Source: Gyrodactylus bullatarudis
Lineage: Eukaryota; Platyhelminthes; Monogenea; Gyrodactylidea; Gyrodactylidae
DNA length: 64,000 nucleotides
Reading direction: 5' to 3'
Assembly: GCA_012064415.1 (NCBI GenBank)
Contig: SSNU01000254.1
Span: forward strand, 49,459-113,458
Below the pieces are notes generated by a model. It had not been told where the DNA came from and did not search any database. It saw only the letters and a program-made list of their open reading frames with translations. Shown here one piece after another: positions 40,662-50,600 of the stretch. The position numbers and the translations under genes were made by a program. Within the stretch, counting starts at the first letter, position 1. Each line of letters opens with the position of its first letter.

Positions 40662-40995
40662 GATGATGATAACCCCATTATTTTTCTAATACAAATCTGC
40701 TTACTAGTACTACTATTTTAATACTGCTCTAAATATCTTTCTTCTATTTGGCTCTCTTGACCGAGGGTTTTAGAGTAGATATTATTATTTCAGACATTAA
40801 ATTAATAATTACTTTACTTTGATTTTGATATCATTCTCTATTATCATTAAATTGTTTGTACTCCATATTATATGAATGGTTCTATCTTTATTACTGCTAC
40901 AATAAGGTACAATGTTAAACACCTAGATCTTTTTTGTAAATAAAATATTAATATCAAAATTTTGAGAAATAAAATGGACAATATATTTATTTACT

Positions 40996-41877
40996 TTAAT
41001 CAACTTCCATTTCTCCTTTCTGATTTTTTTCTTCCAGCTTTTTCACTTTAAATATTCTAACATTTTTTTTCATAGAAAGCCTCATTATGGCGCCAGCCCC
41101 AGAGGCACTAAATCTACGTTGAATGCCACGATAGAGAGCAGATTCTGGATTCTTAGAAAGAGTATTTACAATACGCTCATAAGGTTGCAGACCAAAGGAC
41201 TTCATAAGGCAATTCAAAGATAAAGACCTTCGAATGCACCAAGGACTAGAAGTGCCCGAAGATAAAATAATGTAATTCGCTAGACTATTTCTGCATCTGG
41301 AAGAGAGTTTTGTGAGAATTGTCACAAAATTTTCTCGGTGAACATCATTTGACTTTCCAGTGTTTTTCCACAAGTGTGAGTACTCAAACTCAAGGTAGAA
41401 TCCTTTGGCTTTCAGAATTTTAAAATGATTTGATTTTAGATAATTTGTACCAATATCTTCAATATTTATTGTTACGACATCAAAAAAAGGAACATCTTCA
41501 AAACACTTGAGCATAGATTCGAAATTTTTAGGCTGAAGAGCAATCAAATCGAACTGCATTAACTCTTTTGTATATTCTCTATAAAAACTGTTAATATCCT
41601 TTGGATTTTCAAAGATTATATTCAATCTAATAAATATTTTTAGACTTTTTATCTCTCCTATTGTTGAAAGATGAGATAGTTCAAGAGGGTTCAAGCTTGG
41701 TTTAGATAATTTATCTGATCCTTTTACCTTTTTCCGCTTTGAAGGTGAAAAATCTGATAAATCAATAGTTTTCGCTACACATACAACATTATATCCGCAA
41801 ACTATTTCTCTTTTGAGTAATTCGACTAAATTTTCTTGAGTGTAGAGAACATTAAGATCAAAAAAATTTTCAATCAT
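40996..41877 (-). CDS. RPP30: Ribonuclease P/MRP protein subunit p30
   Basis: Protein subunit of nuclear RNase P and RNase MRP, which mature tRNA and rRNA precursors. It is a single exon of 293 aa starting at ATG 41877; an upstream TTG in frame is ignored. The TIM-barrel-like RPP30 pattern is recognisable: amino-terminal FFDLNVLY, the RLNIIFENPKDIN strand, FDLIALQP (the conserved D-[IL]-[IV]-A-[LV]-x-P turn), FDVVTINIED, GFYLEFEYSHLW, and the segment YIILSSGTSSPWCIRRSLSLNCLMKSFGL, which corresponds to the family's ISSGA..P.EIRGPYDVANLGLLFGL. Length is near the human 268 aa. It converges with PERK (334 bp between stops) and shares a 104-bp promoter with UBA2. Confidence 0.88.
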   Translation of the reverse strand: MIENFFDLNVLYTQENLVELLKREIVCGYNVVCVAKTIDLSDFSPSKRKKVKGSDKLSKPSLNPLELSHLSTIGEIKSLKIFIRLNIIFENPKDINSFYREYTKELMQFDLIALQPKNFESMLKCFEDVPFFDVVTINIEDIGTNYLKSNHFKILKAKGFYLEFEYSHLWKNTGKSNDVHRENFVTILTKLSSRCRNSLANYIILSSGTSSPWCIRRSLSLNCLMKSFGLQPYERIVNTLSKNPESALYRGIQRRFSASGAGAIMRLSMKKNVRIFKVKKLEEKNQKGEMEVD

Positions 41878-41981
41878 CAATAATTTTCAAAATTAAGTAT
41901 CTTTTAAACATTTTCCTCTACTACAATACTAATTGTTGTTAAAATTTGTCTTAAAAACTAAAATTTAATATTCAGCGAAAC
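41878..41981. promoter_or_regulatory. 104-bp shared intergenic promoter between RPP30 (-) and UBA2 (+)
   Basis: Start codons face away from each other across 104 bp. A TTTAATATTCAG sequence ending at 41975 sits 6 bp before the UBA2 ATG and looks like a splice acceptor, either of a very short leader intron or for a trans-spliced leader. No TATA box is evident. Confidence 0.55.
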
Positions 41982-43887
41982 ATGGTTAACAAGGTTTTAG
42001 TCGTTGGAGCAGGTGGAATTGGGTGCGAACTACTGAAAAATCTTATTCTCTCCGATTTTAATGAGATACACCTTGTATTATTTTATTTTTAATCTCTAGA
42101 TTGATCTTGATACCATAGACATTAGCAATTTGAATAGACAATTTCTTTTTCGCAAAACCCATGTTGGAAAGTCAAAAGCTCTCGTCGCTGCAGAGACTGT
42201 CAAAGTATTCAATAAATCTGTGGCTATCATCCCATACCACAAATCTATATTTGATTCTCAATTTTCTCAAAGCTTCTACCGTCAATTCGATTTGGTATTC
42301 GGAGCTCTTGATAACCATAGTAAATGACTAAAAATTATTAATATTTTAGATGCCAGAAAGCATTTGAATCGAATGTGTATTGCTGCTAAAGTTGATTTGA
42401 TTGAGTCAGGTACTGCTGGCTACCAAGGTCAGGTTGAACCATTCATATTTTCAAACAGCGAAGAACGAACAAACTGTTATGAATGTAAATCCAGAGATAT
42501 TGGCAAAAAGACTTATCCCACTTGTACAATAAGAAACACTCCTTCTGAACCTGTTCATTGTGTTGTTTGGTCAAAGAATCTGTTTGTTCATCTATTTGGA
42601 GAACCTGACGAAGATGACGAGGACTTCTCTCCTGACTTTAAAGATCCTGAACTTGAAAACGCCGATACTACTCATACTAACAGGCCCTGTGATAAAAATG
42701 ACAAAAGCAAATCAAACATTTGGGAAAACTTAGAGTGTCCCCATGAAGAACTTAATATTGATCAAAAAGTATCATTTAAAGTGTGGAACTCTGATATACA
42801 TGTTCTTAAGAACATGTCTTCATTGTGGGACAAGAAAAAGTCTCGAAAGGAACCTAAATGCTTAGAAGTAGACTTCTTGAAAAATTCTCTTGATAGTTCA
42901 TTCATCTGTGACAAAAATGTCCTCAAAGATCATCAGATTGTTGGTCTTGAGAATTGGCTCTATCTATTCCATGACAGCTGTAAGAGGCTCAGAAAGAGAA
43001 TAGGTCTTAATGATTCTTCTCTGATTAAAACTACTAGTCTCATTTGGGACAAGGATGACGAAGATGCTATGGATTTTGTAGCCTCTGCCTCAATCATCAG
43101 ATGCCATCTTTTCCATATTGAAAAAGGCTACAATCACAGTATTTTTGACATCAAACAGATTGCTGGAGCTATTATCCCCGCCATCTCTACTGCCAATGCC
43201 ATCATTGCTGGTATAATGGTTTTGCAAGCAAAAAAAATTATTGAAAAAGTCAAGCCAATATCTGAAGTTTATCTCAAGCCAATGAAGAGAGTGATTGAAC
43301 CCAGCCGTAAGAAGGGACCTAATCCTCAATGTTTAATATGCTCAAAAGGATCTACAAATACTATCCACATGATAATGATCAAAGATTCTGAGAGTTTTAT
43401 TCTCAGTGAAATCGTTGATGATATTCTTATAAGGATTCTTGGTATGTCAGAGCCTGAAATTTATTATGTCAAAAAAGGGACCATTCTTTACTCTGCTGAC
43501 CCAGAAGATAGTCTTGAGGGAAATTTGAAAAAGTTCCTCAAGGATTTCTGCATTGACACAAAGGAAGAGACAATTCTTCGATGTGAAGATGCTCGCCAAG
43601 AATTACAAATTTTGATCAATCTCCATGACATATCAAATGATTTTGCATCACTAGAAGATAAACTCAAGTTCATTCATTGCAACACTATCATCTCGGCTAA
43701 CGAGACAGAAATAGATTCCCTCGAAAAAGTTCATGACAATCTCCGTTGGATTCTTGTTAAGGAAGGTACACAAGAATTGGAAATGAATGTTCCAATTGTT
43801 CTTGGTAAAAAGAATATTAGTCCAACTAAACTGAATGAGCCTGAAATGAAGAAGGCACGTATGGAAAGCGATGTTATTGTCTTGTAA
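41982..43887 (+). CDS. UBA2: SUMO-activating enzyme subunit 2 (E1 catalytic subunit)
   Basis: Partner of SAE1. It adenylates SUMO and carries it as a thioester before transfer to UBC9, in the nucleus. Exons 41982-42074, 42100-42319, 42350-43887; 1851 nt, in frame, 616 aa (human 640). The introns are 25 and 30 bp. It has an ATP-binding [14 protein letters not shown] at about 8-21, [17 protein letters not shown], a zinc-binding CYEC at 147-150 with a second pair (CLIC) later, and catalytic Cys163 in [14 protein letters not shown]. The adenylation-domain end is [16 protein letters not shown] and [14 protein letters not shown], followed by a ubiquitin-fold domain and a carboxy-terminal DVIVL that may bind SUMO. 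An AATAAA follows at 43920. It is the first gene of a closely spaced same-strand row with 44016-44374 and NME6. Confidence 0.95.
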
Positions 43888-44015
43888 AATAAAAAACCAA
43901 GATTTTATTTAGCTAAAAGAATAAAAATAAATTCCATTTACTATTTTCCTGTTAGTTATTTTTCTATTCAGTATTATACTAAAAATCAATCAGAAATTAA
44001 ATTTACCCCTTTCAG

Positions 44016-44374
44016 GACCTGGCCAGGACCCTCTTTAATGAGGAGTGTAAAAGACTTGACTGTGTCCTCACTCATCTACCTAGTGAGAGTGACTTTGAAA
44101 AAATCAATATCATGCAAAAGAAAATTGAACAACTCTCACATGTTAGTGAAGAAAAGACTCTTCTAAATGAAAGACTAAGGGTACGTCAAAATTTTCAACT
44201 ATCTATCTAGTTTTACTCATGTTATTGATAACAATATAGATGGCGAGTAAAAAGTTTAGTGATATCAGCTCTAGTGAACCTGGAGATTTGAAGCCTATGA
44301 GCGAAATTCAAATTAAAGAAGGTCTGTCGCAAAATATTGTCCGCATAATGAAAGAGATTCAGTCTAAAGATTAA
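44016..44374 (+). CDS. Small coiled-coil protein of unknown function, no ATG at its 5' exon
   Basis: Two exons, 44016-44180 and 44240-44374, join in phase 0 and encode 99 residues ending in a TAA. The protein is helical and charged (a coiled-coil stretch around KIEQLSHVSEEKTLLNERL). There is no ATG between the UBA2 stop and the acceptor at 44015 (TTACCCCTTTCAG). The frame is open from the acceptor and would begin DLARTLFNEECKRL. Either the start is the internal Met at 44111, or the ATG comes from a distant or trans-spliced exon; the exon is in phase 0, so a leader ending in AUG would give M-D-L-A. The stop lies 84 bp before the NME6 acceptor. I do not recognise the family. Confidence 0.6.
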
Positions 44375-44458
44375 TAATATAAATTAATTTTTTCTATTTA
44401 TTTTTTTTTACTGATTATCCAAAGCTAGCAACCATCTAATGTTGAGTTCTTTTGTTAG

Positions 44459-44931
44459 GTTCTTGAAAGTAAACTAGCCCAGTATACCCTTGCCATATTG
44501 AAGCCGGACATTCAACGCATTCCTATGATCCGAGAGGTAAGAATAATTTTTGCTAACTTTAGGCTATAATTAATCATATTAAAGACAATGGATTCATCAT
44601 TCTCAAGAATCAAGAATTCTTATTAAGCCGTGAAAAAGCAGCTCTTTTCTATGCCGAGCACAAGGAGAAATTTTTCTATACAAGGCTGATAAATTCAATG
44701 TCCTGTGGAAAAATCGGAGTTCTTGTTTTGCAGAGAAACGATGCTGTCAAGAAATGGAGAGAGCTCATTGGACCAGCCAAGATCTATCTTGGATTAGGCA
44801 AAGAGAAGAACCCACAAACCTTGAGATTGTGTCTGGGACTTACAGATTCAAGGAATGGATTTCATGGATCAGACAGTCTTGAAAGTTTTTTGAAAGAGAC
44901 CAAGTTCTTCTATCCAGATTTTAGTATCTAG
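44459..44931 (+). CDS. NME6: Nucleoside diphosphate kinase, NME6 type
   Basis: Transfers the gamma phosphate between nucleoside tri- and diphosphates. NME6-group enzymes are mitochondrial or cytosolic in other animals. Exons 44459-44536 and 44563-44931 are separated by a 26-bp intron, giving 149 residues. Family signatures: TLAILKPD at the start of the fold, FFYTRLINSM, GPAKIYLGLG, LGLTDSRNGFHGSDS containing the phosphoaccepting His, and FFYPDFS at the end, the latter typical of the NME6 group. No in-frame ATG precedes TLAILKPD within the exon, and the exon opens in phase 0 right after a TTTTGTTAG acceptor (VLESKLAQY). This matches the odd 5' end of the preceding gene. Group assignment is good, the start is unresolved. 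Confidence 0.85.
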
Positions 44932-45020
44932 ATTACAAAGATTTGAGTGAGACGTAGTTTGAATAAACCTGCTATATTTATGAATATTCTTTATTTTGGA
45001 TACAGTTAGGATTGATTAAA

Positions 45021-45043
45021 AATAATAATAATAATAATAATAA
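45021..45043. repeat. (AAT)n microsatellite
   Basis: Between seven and eight uninterrupted AAT units in the short interval between the convergent NME6 and HMGB genes. Confidence 0.9.
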
Positions 45044-45067
45044 GCAAGTTAAATAGTGTATATCTCG

Positions 45068-45122
45068 AAGCATTGCTACCCTCTTTTTGAGTCTACGCGG
45101 TAGACGCTACAGAGAGGGGAAG
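45068..45122. other. GC-richer nested hairpin between NME6 and the first HMGB gene
   Basis: An inner stem GTCTAC/GTAGAC with a 3-base loop (GCG) sits inside a possible outer pairing of CCCTCT with AGAGGG. In a very AT-rich neighbourhood this 50-bp block stands out. It could be a 3' UTR structure of either convergent gene or a short mobile-element remnant. Confidence 0.35.
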
Positions 45123-45294
45123 TTATTAAAAATAGTCATCATTGTAATTATATAAATTCGTAATATATACAAGCTGTGTATTATATTATATACACACACA
45201 GGGGGAATGGATTTAGTATGTTAAAAGCATAATACAGCTCAGAATTTGAGATATTGCATACAAAGCTTAAAAGAATTATAGTAATTCAAATTAA

Positions 45295-46195
45295 TTACTC
45301 AATTTCCTCTTCTGATTTGAGCTTGGAGATCATCTGACTCTCTTGACATTCTTTAGTGTCAATGCATCCTTCAGATGATATTGTAAAATTATCTGAATTA
45401 ATCTGGGGATCCGAGGTAACTGATGTCGAATTACTTCCATCATTCATGGGATTACTATAATTGTTCTGGTTCATGGAAGGAATATAATTGGAAGACTCTG
45501 AGAGATGTGACTGAGACTTTTCATCATCATTTTCTTCTTTAATTGAAACACTTTCAACAAGGCTTGTGTTTGCGGAAGCAGAACTTCCAGCTAGACATTC
45601 CTTTTTAGGAGGAACATAAGTACCGTTTCTGAATTTCTTCATGTCCTATAATCATAATCGGGAAATTAATCATGTTATAATTCAAATGAGACAATATGCT
45701 TACTTCTTCATAGCGCTCTTTATCTTTTTGAGAAAGGGCTTCATATTTGGATTTATTTTCGCATATTTCCCATCTTTTTCCCAATTCCTTAGCAACAGCA
45801 GCGACACTCCAGTCTGGATGTTCTGCTCTAATCTCTGCTCTGAATTCATCAGAGAAAATAAAGAATGGAGAGAGAGCTCGCTTTGGTGTAAGAGGATCCC
45901 TCGGAACTTTGCGTTTTTTAACTTTAGGAAAACCTTCAGGTGGAATATATTCACTGATTTCTTTATTGTAGCGCTCTTTGTCAGCAGTAGCCATGTCGTG
46001 GAATCTTTGTTTTTCTTTATCGTTCATAATTTTCCAACGTTCCGCACAAATTTTGGAAAAATCAGAAAACTTGACATTATCGTTTGGATATCTTCTTTTA
46101 CATTCCTCTCGAACTACCTGTACAAAGCAACTGTAAGCTGTCATAGGCCCCTTAGGTTTGTATCTATCTTTAAGAGGCGTCGTTTGTTGCCACAT
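45295..46195 (-). CDS. HMGB-type two-box chromatin protein, copy 1
   Basis: Binds and bends DNA without sequence specificity. Exons 46195-45704 (492 nt) and 45645-45295 (351 nt) join across a 58-bp intron, giving 280 aa. Box A (about 13-85: PKGPMTAYSCFVQVVREE, SKICAERWKIM, DKEKQRFHDMA, YNKEISEYIPPEG) and box B (about 100-170: PKRALSPFFIFSDEFR, WSVAAVAKELGKRWE, KYEALSQKDKERYEE, then MKKFRNGTY) are complete. The tail after residue 180 is Ser/Asn-rich and only mildly acidic, unlike the Asp/Glu run of vertebrate HMGB1. The overlapping 196-codon antisense frame is a shadow. It is in tandem with copy 2 about 530 bp upstream. Confidence 0.93.
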
Positions 46196-46727
46196 AATGA
46201 AGAGGTCGGGGGACGGGTAATATTCAGGTGATAATTCTTTTCTTTATTTAAATTTAAAGTAATTTTTTTTAAAAAACACAACAATGAAAATAATTTGTTT
46301 CATTAAATAGGATTCCATAAAAGGCACTTACTCAAAATTTCTTCAGAATTATTTTTCATTTTTGTCCTGGTTTAGAACTAGGTAGTAGAAATAGGTCACT
46401 TTAAGGAGTAGTAACAAGTCTTGAATTAATTATAGTAGAGATTTTATTTGAGGTAGAAGTAATAGAAAAATTAATTCTTTTAATTTTTTAAGAAAATAAC
46501 AATCCTATTTACAGTTCTTTGGAAGTAGGAAATAATTGATTCGATGGGTTGGAGACATTATGAATTCGACATATTATGTACAGATAACAAACATTACTGA
46601 TCAACAAATTATAATAATTTAGTCTAAGTGAAATAATAGATAAGCTTAGAAAAGCCACTTGTGTTCCTGTTGTAAATGGGATTAAATGAAATGCATGTCG
46701 ATAATCTTGAAAGTTTCAAGGCCCAGT

Positions 46728-47520
46728 TTATTCTTCATCCTTCTCAGTTTTGATGAGTTGACTAGTATTTAGGCTTAAGGAGGAATCATTCATATTTATA
46801 TGATTCATATTAACGTCTGACATTTGGTGGCTTTCATTCTGATTTTCATTTGATTCAACACATGGTGAGCTCTGAACTGAAGTATTCGTGTTGACTGAAG
46901 AAGAACTGAGACCATGACATTCTTTTTTAGGTGGAACATAAGTACCATTTCTGAATTTTTTCATATCCTAAAAAATAAATTAATAAGCCAACGGAATTAT
47001 GAAATAATTAGAAAAATTGGTAACTAACTTCTTCATAGCGCTCCTTATCTCGCTGCGAAAGGGCCTCGTATTTAGATTTATTCTCACATGTTTCCCATCT
47101 TTTACCTAACTCTTTTGCAATAGATCCAACACTCCATTCAGGATGTTCGGCGCGAATTTCACCTCTGAATTCGTCTGAGAAAAAGAAAAATGCAGAGAGA
47201 GCTCTTTTTGGAGTGGAAGGATCTCTGGGAGTCTTTCTTTTTTTGCCTTTTGGATAACCTTCGGGAGGAATATATTCACTGATTTCTTTATTATAACGTT
47301 CTTTATCAGCAGCTGCCATGTCGTGGAATCTTTGTTTTTCTTTATCGTTCATAATTTTCCAACGTTCAGCACAGATTTTGGAAAAATCGGGAAATTTAAC
47401 TATGTCATTAGGAAATTTCTTTTTGTGTTCTTCTCTAACGACTTGGACGAAGCAACTGTAAGCAGACATAGGTCCTTTAGGCTTATTTCGGTCCTTGGGT
47501 CTATTTCCTTGATGCCACAT
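46728..47520 (-). CDS. HMGB-type two-box chromatin protein, copy 2
   Basis: Exons 47520-47029 (492 nt) and 46967-46728 (240 nt), with a 61-bp intron using a GTTAGT donor, give 243 aa. The first exon has exactly the same length and intron position as copy 1, and the boxes are very similar (PKGPMSAYSCFVQVVREE, YIPPEGYPKGKKRKTPRD, WSVGSIAKELGKRWE). The tail has diverged and is shorter by 37 residues, rich in Ser, Asn and Met, with a short acidic end (KTEKDEE). It is clearly a tandem duplicate. Its start codon is 154 bp from that of EXOC1 on the other strand, so the two probably share a promoter region. Confidence 0.93.
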
Positions 47521-47674
47521 GGTATGTCAACAGGTATATGAATAATGGTCAAGTCAAAAGTTAACAAAAGAATCAAATGATTTTGTCAGTTAAACTTTGC
47601 GGCCAAATTTTAAAACAAAACTATAAATTTAAAATAAATTTGTTTTTCTTTGCTTTTTTAATGAAAATTTATAA
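47521..47674. promoter_or_regulatory. 154-bp shared intergenic promoter between HMGB copy 2 (-) and EXOC1 (+)
   Basis: Head-to-head start codons at 47520 (minus) and 47675 (plus). This is the third such pair in the window. No TATA or CCAAT element is convincing. Confidence 0.5.
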
Positions 47675-50600
47675 ATGAGTGAAAATGTTGATGATTTTTT
47701 CAGTAGATATTCTGATGAAATATCTGAGTATTATATATCAAAACTTGAGCTTAATGACTCCGGGGCTCGTAAGAATAAAAAAACTTTCCTTTTTTTCACT
47801 AGTTTGTTAACTTTATAACATTAAAATTAGTTTCCTATCAAAAGTCTATTGTTAAAGTTTACAAATCAAAGCCTAATGAGAAGTCATTAAAAAAAATGAA
47901 ACTCCTTTTTGATTCTTCTAATCTTTCCGAAATTAATTATCATTGTTTCGGAGACAATATATCGTATGAGATTGACTTTACGCTCCATGGATCCAAATCA
48001 TACAGTTTTAAAGCAAAAAAATTGGATCAGAAACGTGAATTCATGCAGAGTTTGTTATGCTTTCTATATCATTGTCAAATGCAGTTTTATGATAAGTACA
48101 ATTTACTAAACTTTCCCGAAAATGTTACAAATTTTCATCGTTACGATTCACTCTCAGAAGTTCTATGTAAGTGATATTTTATTTTTAAATTTTAATGATG
48201 AAATCTGGTTTATATTTTTATTGAAATTATAATTTAGTTAGCGATAGATGTAAGTAATTAAGACTGAGTTGAAAAAATAAGAAAATTAACAAATTATTCC
48301 ATCAAAAATTTTCTTTCAATCATAAAATAACGTTAAAATTGCATGTACTATAATATTAGACTCAATTTATATATTCCTTACATTTATTGTTCATCCTTAG
48401 ATGCGTATGGAAAAAAAGTGGTTGTCATTAATGATAATGTGCTAGATGGAACGAAGGATAACTCCGCAAACATATTGACTTATGTCGATGAAGAAAAATC
48501 GCAGAAACTTCTCACGCCAAAAGAAGAGGAGGATATGAGGAAACTCATGGATCAAGATGTCCAATCTCTCATTCTAAATCCATCTAGATTCATCACAAGT
48601 TTACAGGAAAAATTGACAAACATCGAAGGAACCAACATTCATTTTATCATGGAATCAGAGATGAAAATCAATGAACTCATGAATGATTTAGAAATTTCTA
48701 TCCAACAACTGGAACTCATGGAGATTCAAGTTCTGAAGTATCATTCGAAATTGGCTGTAAGTCTATTCATAAAATAAAATTTGTAACAGTTTAGTCCTCG
48801 TCCTAGTAATGGGGTCTCTACAGACCCCAGTTGTATTGATTTTCCTGTGACATTTTTGTAATTTCCTGGGCGAGGGTTAAATGAAAATTGAAAAAAAGTT
48901 TTGAAAATTTAACTCACATACACCTCAATTGAGGATTTAACTACTATTGTAAAATTAATTGTAATTTGATTCTTTTGTTAGGATCTTGAAGAGCCAATGT
49001 CACGTCTACAGGATCGGGATAATTTAACTGAAATTACGAAAAATAATTGTCTCAAGATTCAGGATAATCTCGAAATACTAGTTAATCATTATAATTTGTC
49101 TTTTGAGATATCTAATGAAAATTATGCCATAACCGTGGCTGAATTCCGAAATATGGCCGATGAATTGGATGAAAAGCTCAAGATTCCTGTTCTGCCTAGT
49201 AAGTTTAATTTGCAATTTTGTTGTTTATTTTCTGATTGAATATTTGCATGCTTAGTTGAACTAAGCATGACTGGATTAATGGAGCATATTCGAAAATTTG
49301 AGAACACCATTTCTCGATTTAGTCAAAAGCTTTTGACACAATTAAACTCCATTATCATTGCCCAATCTCAGCAATTAGACAAATTAGTTGGAAACTACGC
49401 AAAACTTCAAATATCTCTTCCAACAGTTCAAAGAGATCAGACATTGCCAACTGGGTACATCAGTGATTCCAGACAAAGTTTGTCTACTATCAGTCAGGTT
49501 ATGTTTACGACCCCTAGAGAATTGAAGGCTTCAATTGACACTCAAAATGTACTTAGGAATAATTTACTGGAGTACTCTTATTTGGTTGGTGACTGGATGA
49601 AGAGGAATGACTCTAACAAATATCTTGAAGTTAGAAAGTTGTATCAAAATCAAATTGCTAAACATTTAATGGCTGAATGCAGTTTAGCCATATTCACAGC
49701 TCTAAAGTTGATCAATTCTCTCATTAATATGAAGAATTCCAGATTTGAAACTCATCTTATACCAACGGAAGCAGGACATTTCGCCCCTGTGCCGTCTGGA
49801 GAAGTTCTTATCGGCATTAAAAATATTACTGATGGTCTTATTCAGACACTCGAAACAATCATACAAGAGGAAAGTGTATTTCTCAAGGAAATGTTCCAAA
49901 TACCCCTATTCACTAATCCAAATGTAAGTGAAATGTAAATCTTTTCCATGTAATCAATTCTTGAATATTTTGTACTTGCTATTGAAGATACCTTTTCTAC
50001 ACTTATTCTGCTATGCTATAGGTTTTGCTACTATTCGTATCATCTTTCTTTCTCATTTAACCAATAAAACTTCGAGGCCTGACTTCACCTGAATAAAAAT
50101 AATCACATTCTATACAATATAGAATCTGTATTGTGTAGAATCTAATGATGAAATTTTCTTTTTAAACTAATTTCTATACTTCTTTATTTGAAAGGGTTTA
50201 AATTCTAGATTTCAGTTCAAGATGCTAGATTTATTTTGACAAATTGAAACTATACTTTATTTATGATGCTAAAATGAACATTTGTTTGATTGATTATTCC
50301 AATAGTCTCGATATAAATACACAATTTACATAAGAGGAAAAGAATATTTTTGGCACCTTCAACCTTCATTACTGAGAGAGAAAGACAGATTTTATTTTTA
50401 AAATTAGAAAAAAAATTAGTTTTGATCTCAAGAGTTTACTCGTTTAATTAAAAATAAATCAAAGCCCTCTAAAGAATCAAACTCTAAAAAAATTTAACAG
50501 AATAATTTTCCCATTTAGTAATAATTAATTAATTACTTGTTAACAAATTTATCTCTCTAGAATATTGATGACATTGGGTACTCGGAATTTATGGAAGATT

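Noticed and set aside
44426..44460. ATG at about 44440 as the NME6 start codon
   Set aside because: It is out of frame with TLAILKPD and reaches a stop within 13 codons; no micro-intron with GT-AG ends restores the frame.
45641..46231. 196-codon plus-strand open frame over HMGB copy 1
   Set aside because: It is the antisense shadow of the conserved HMG boxes; the minus-strand protein has clear domain structure and correct splice sites.
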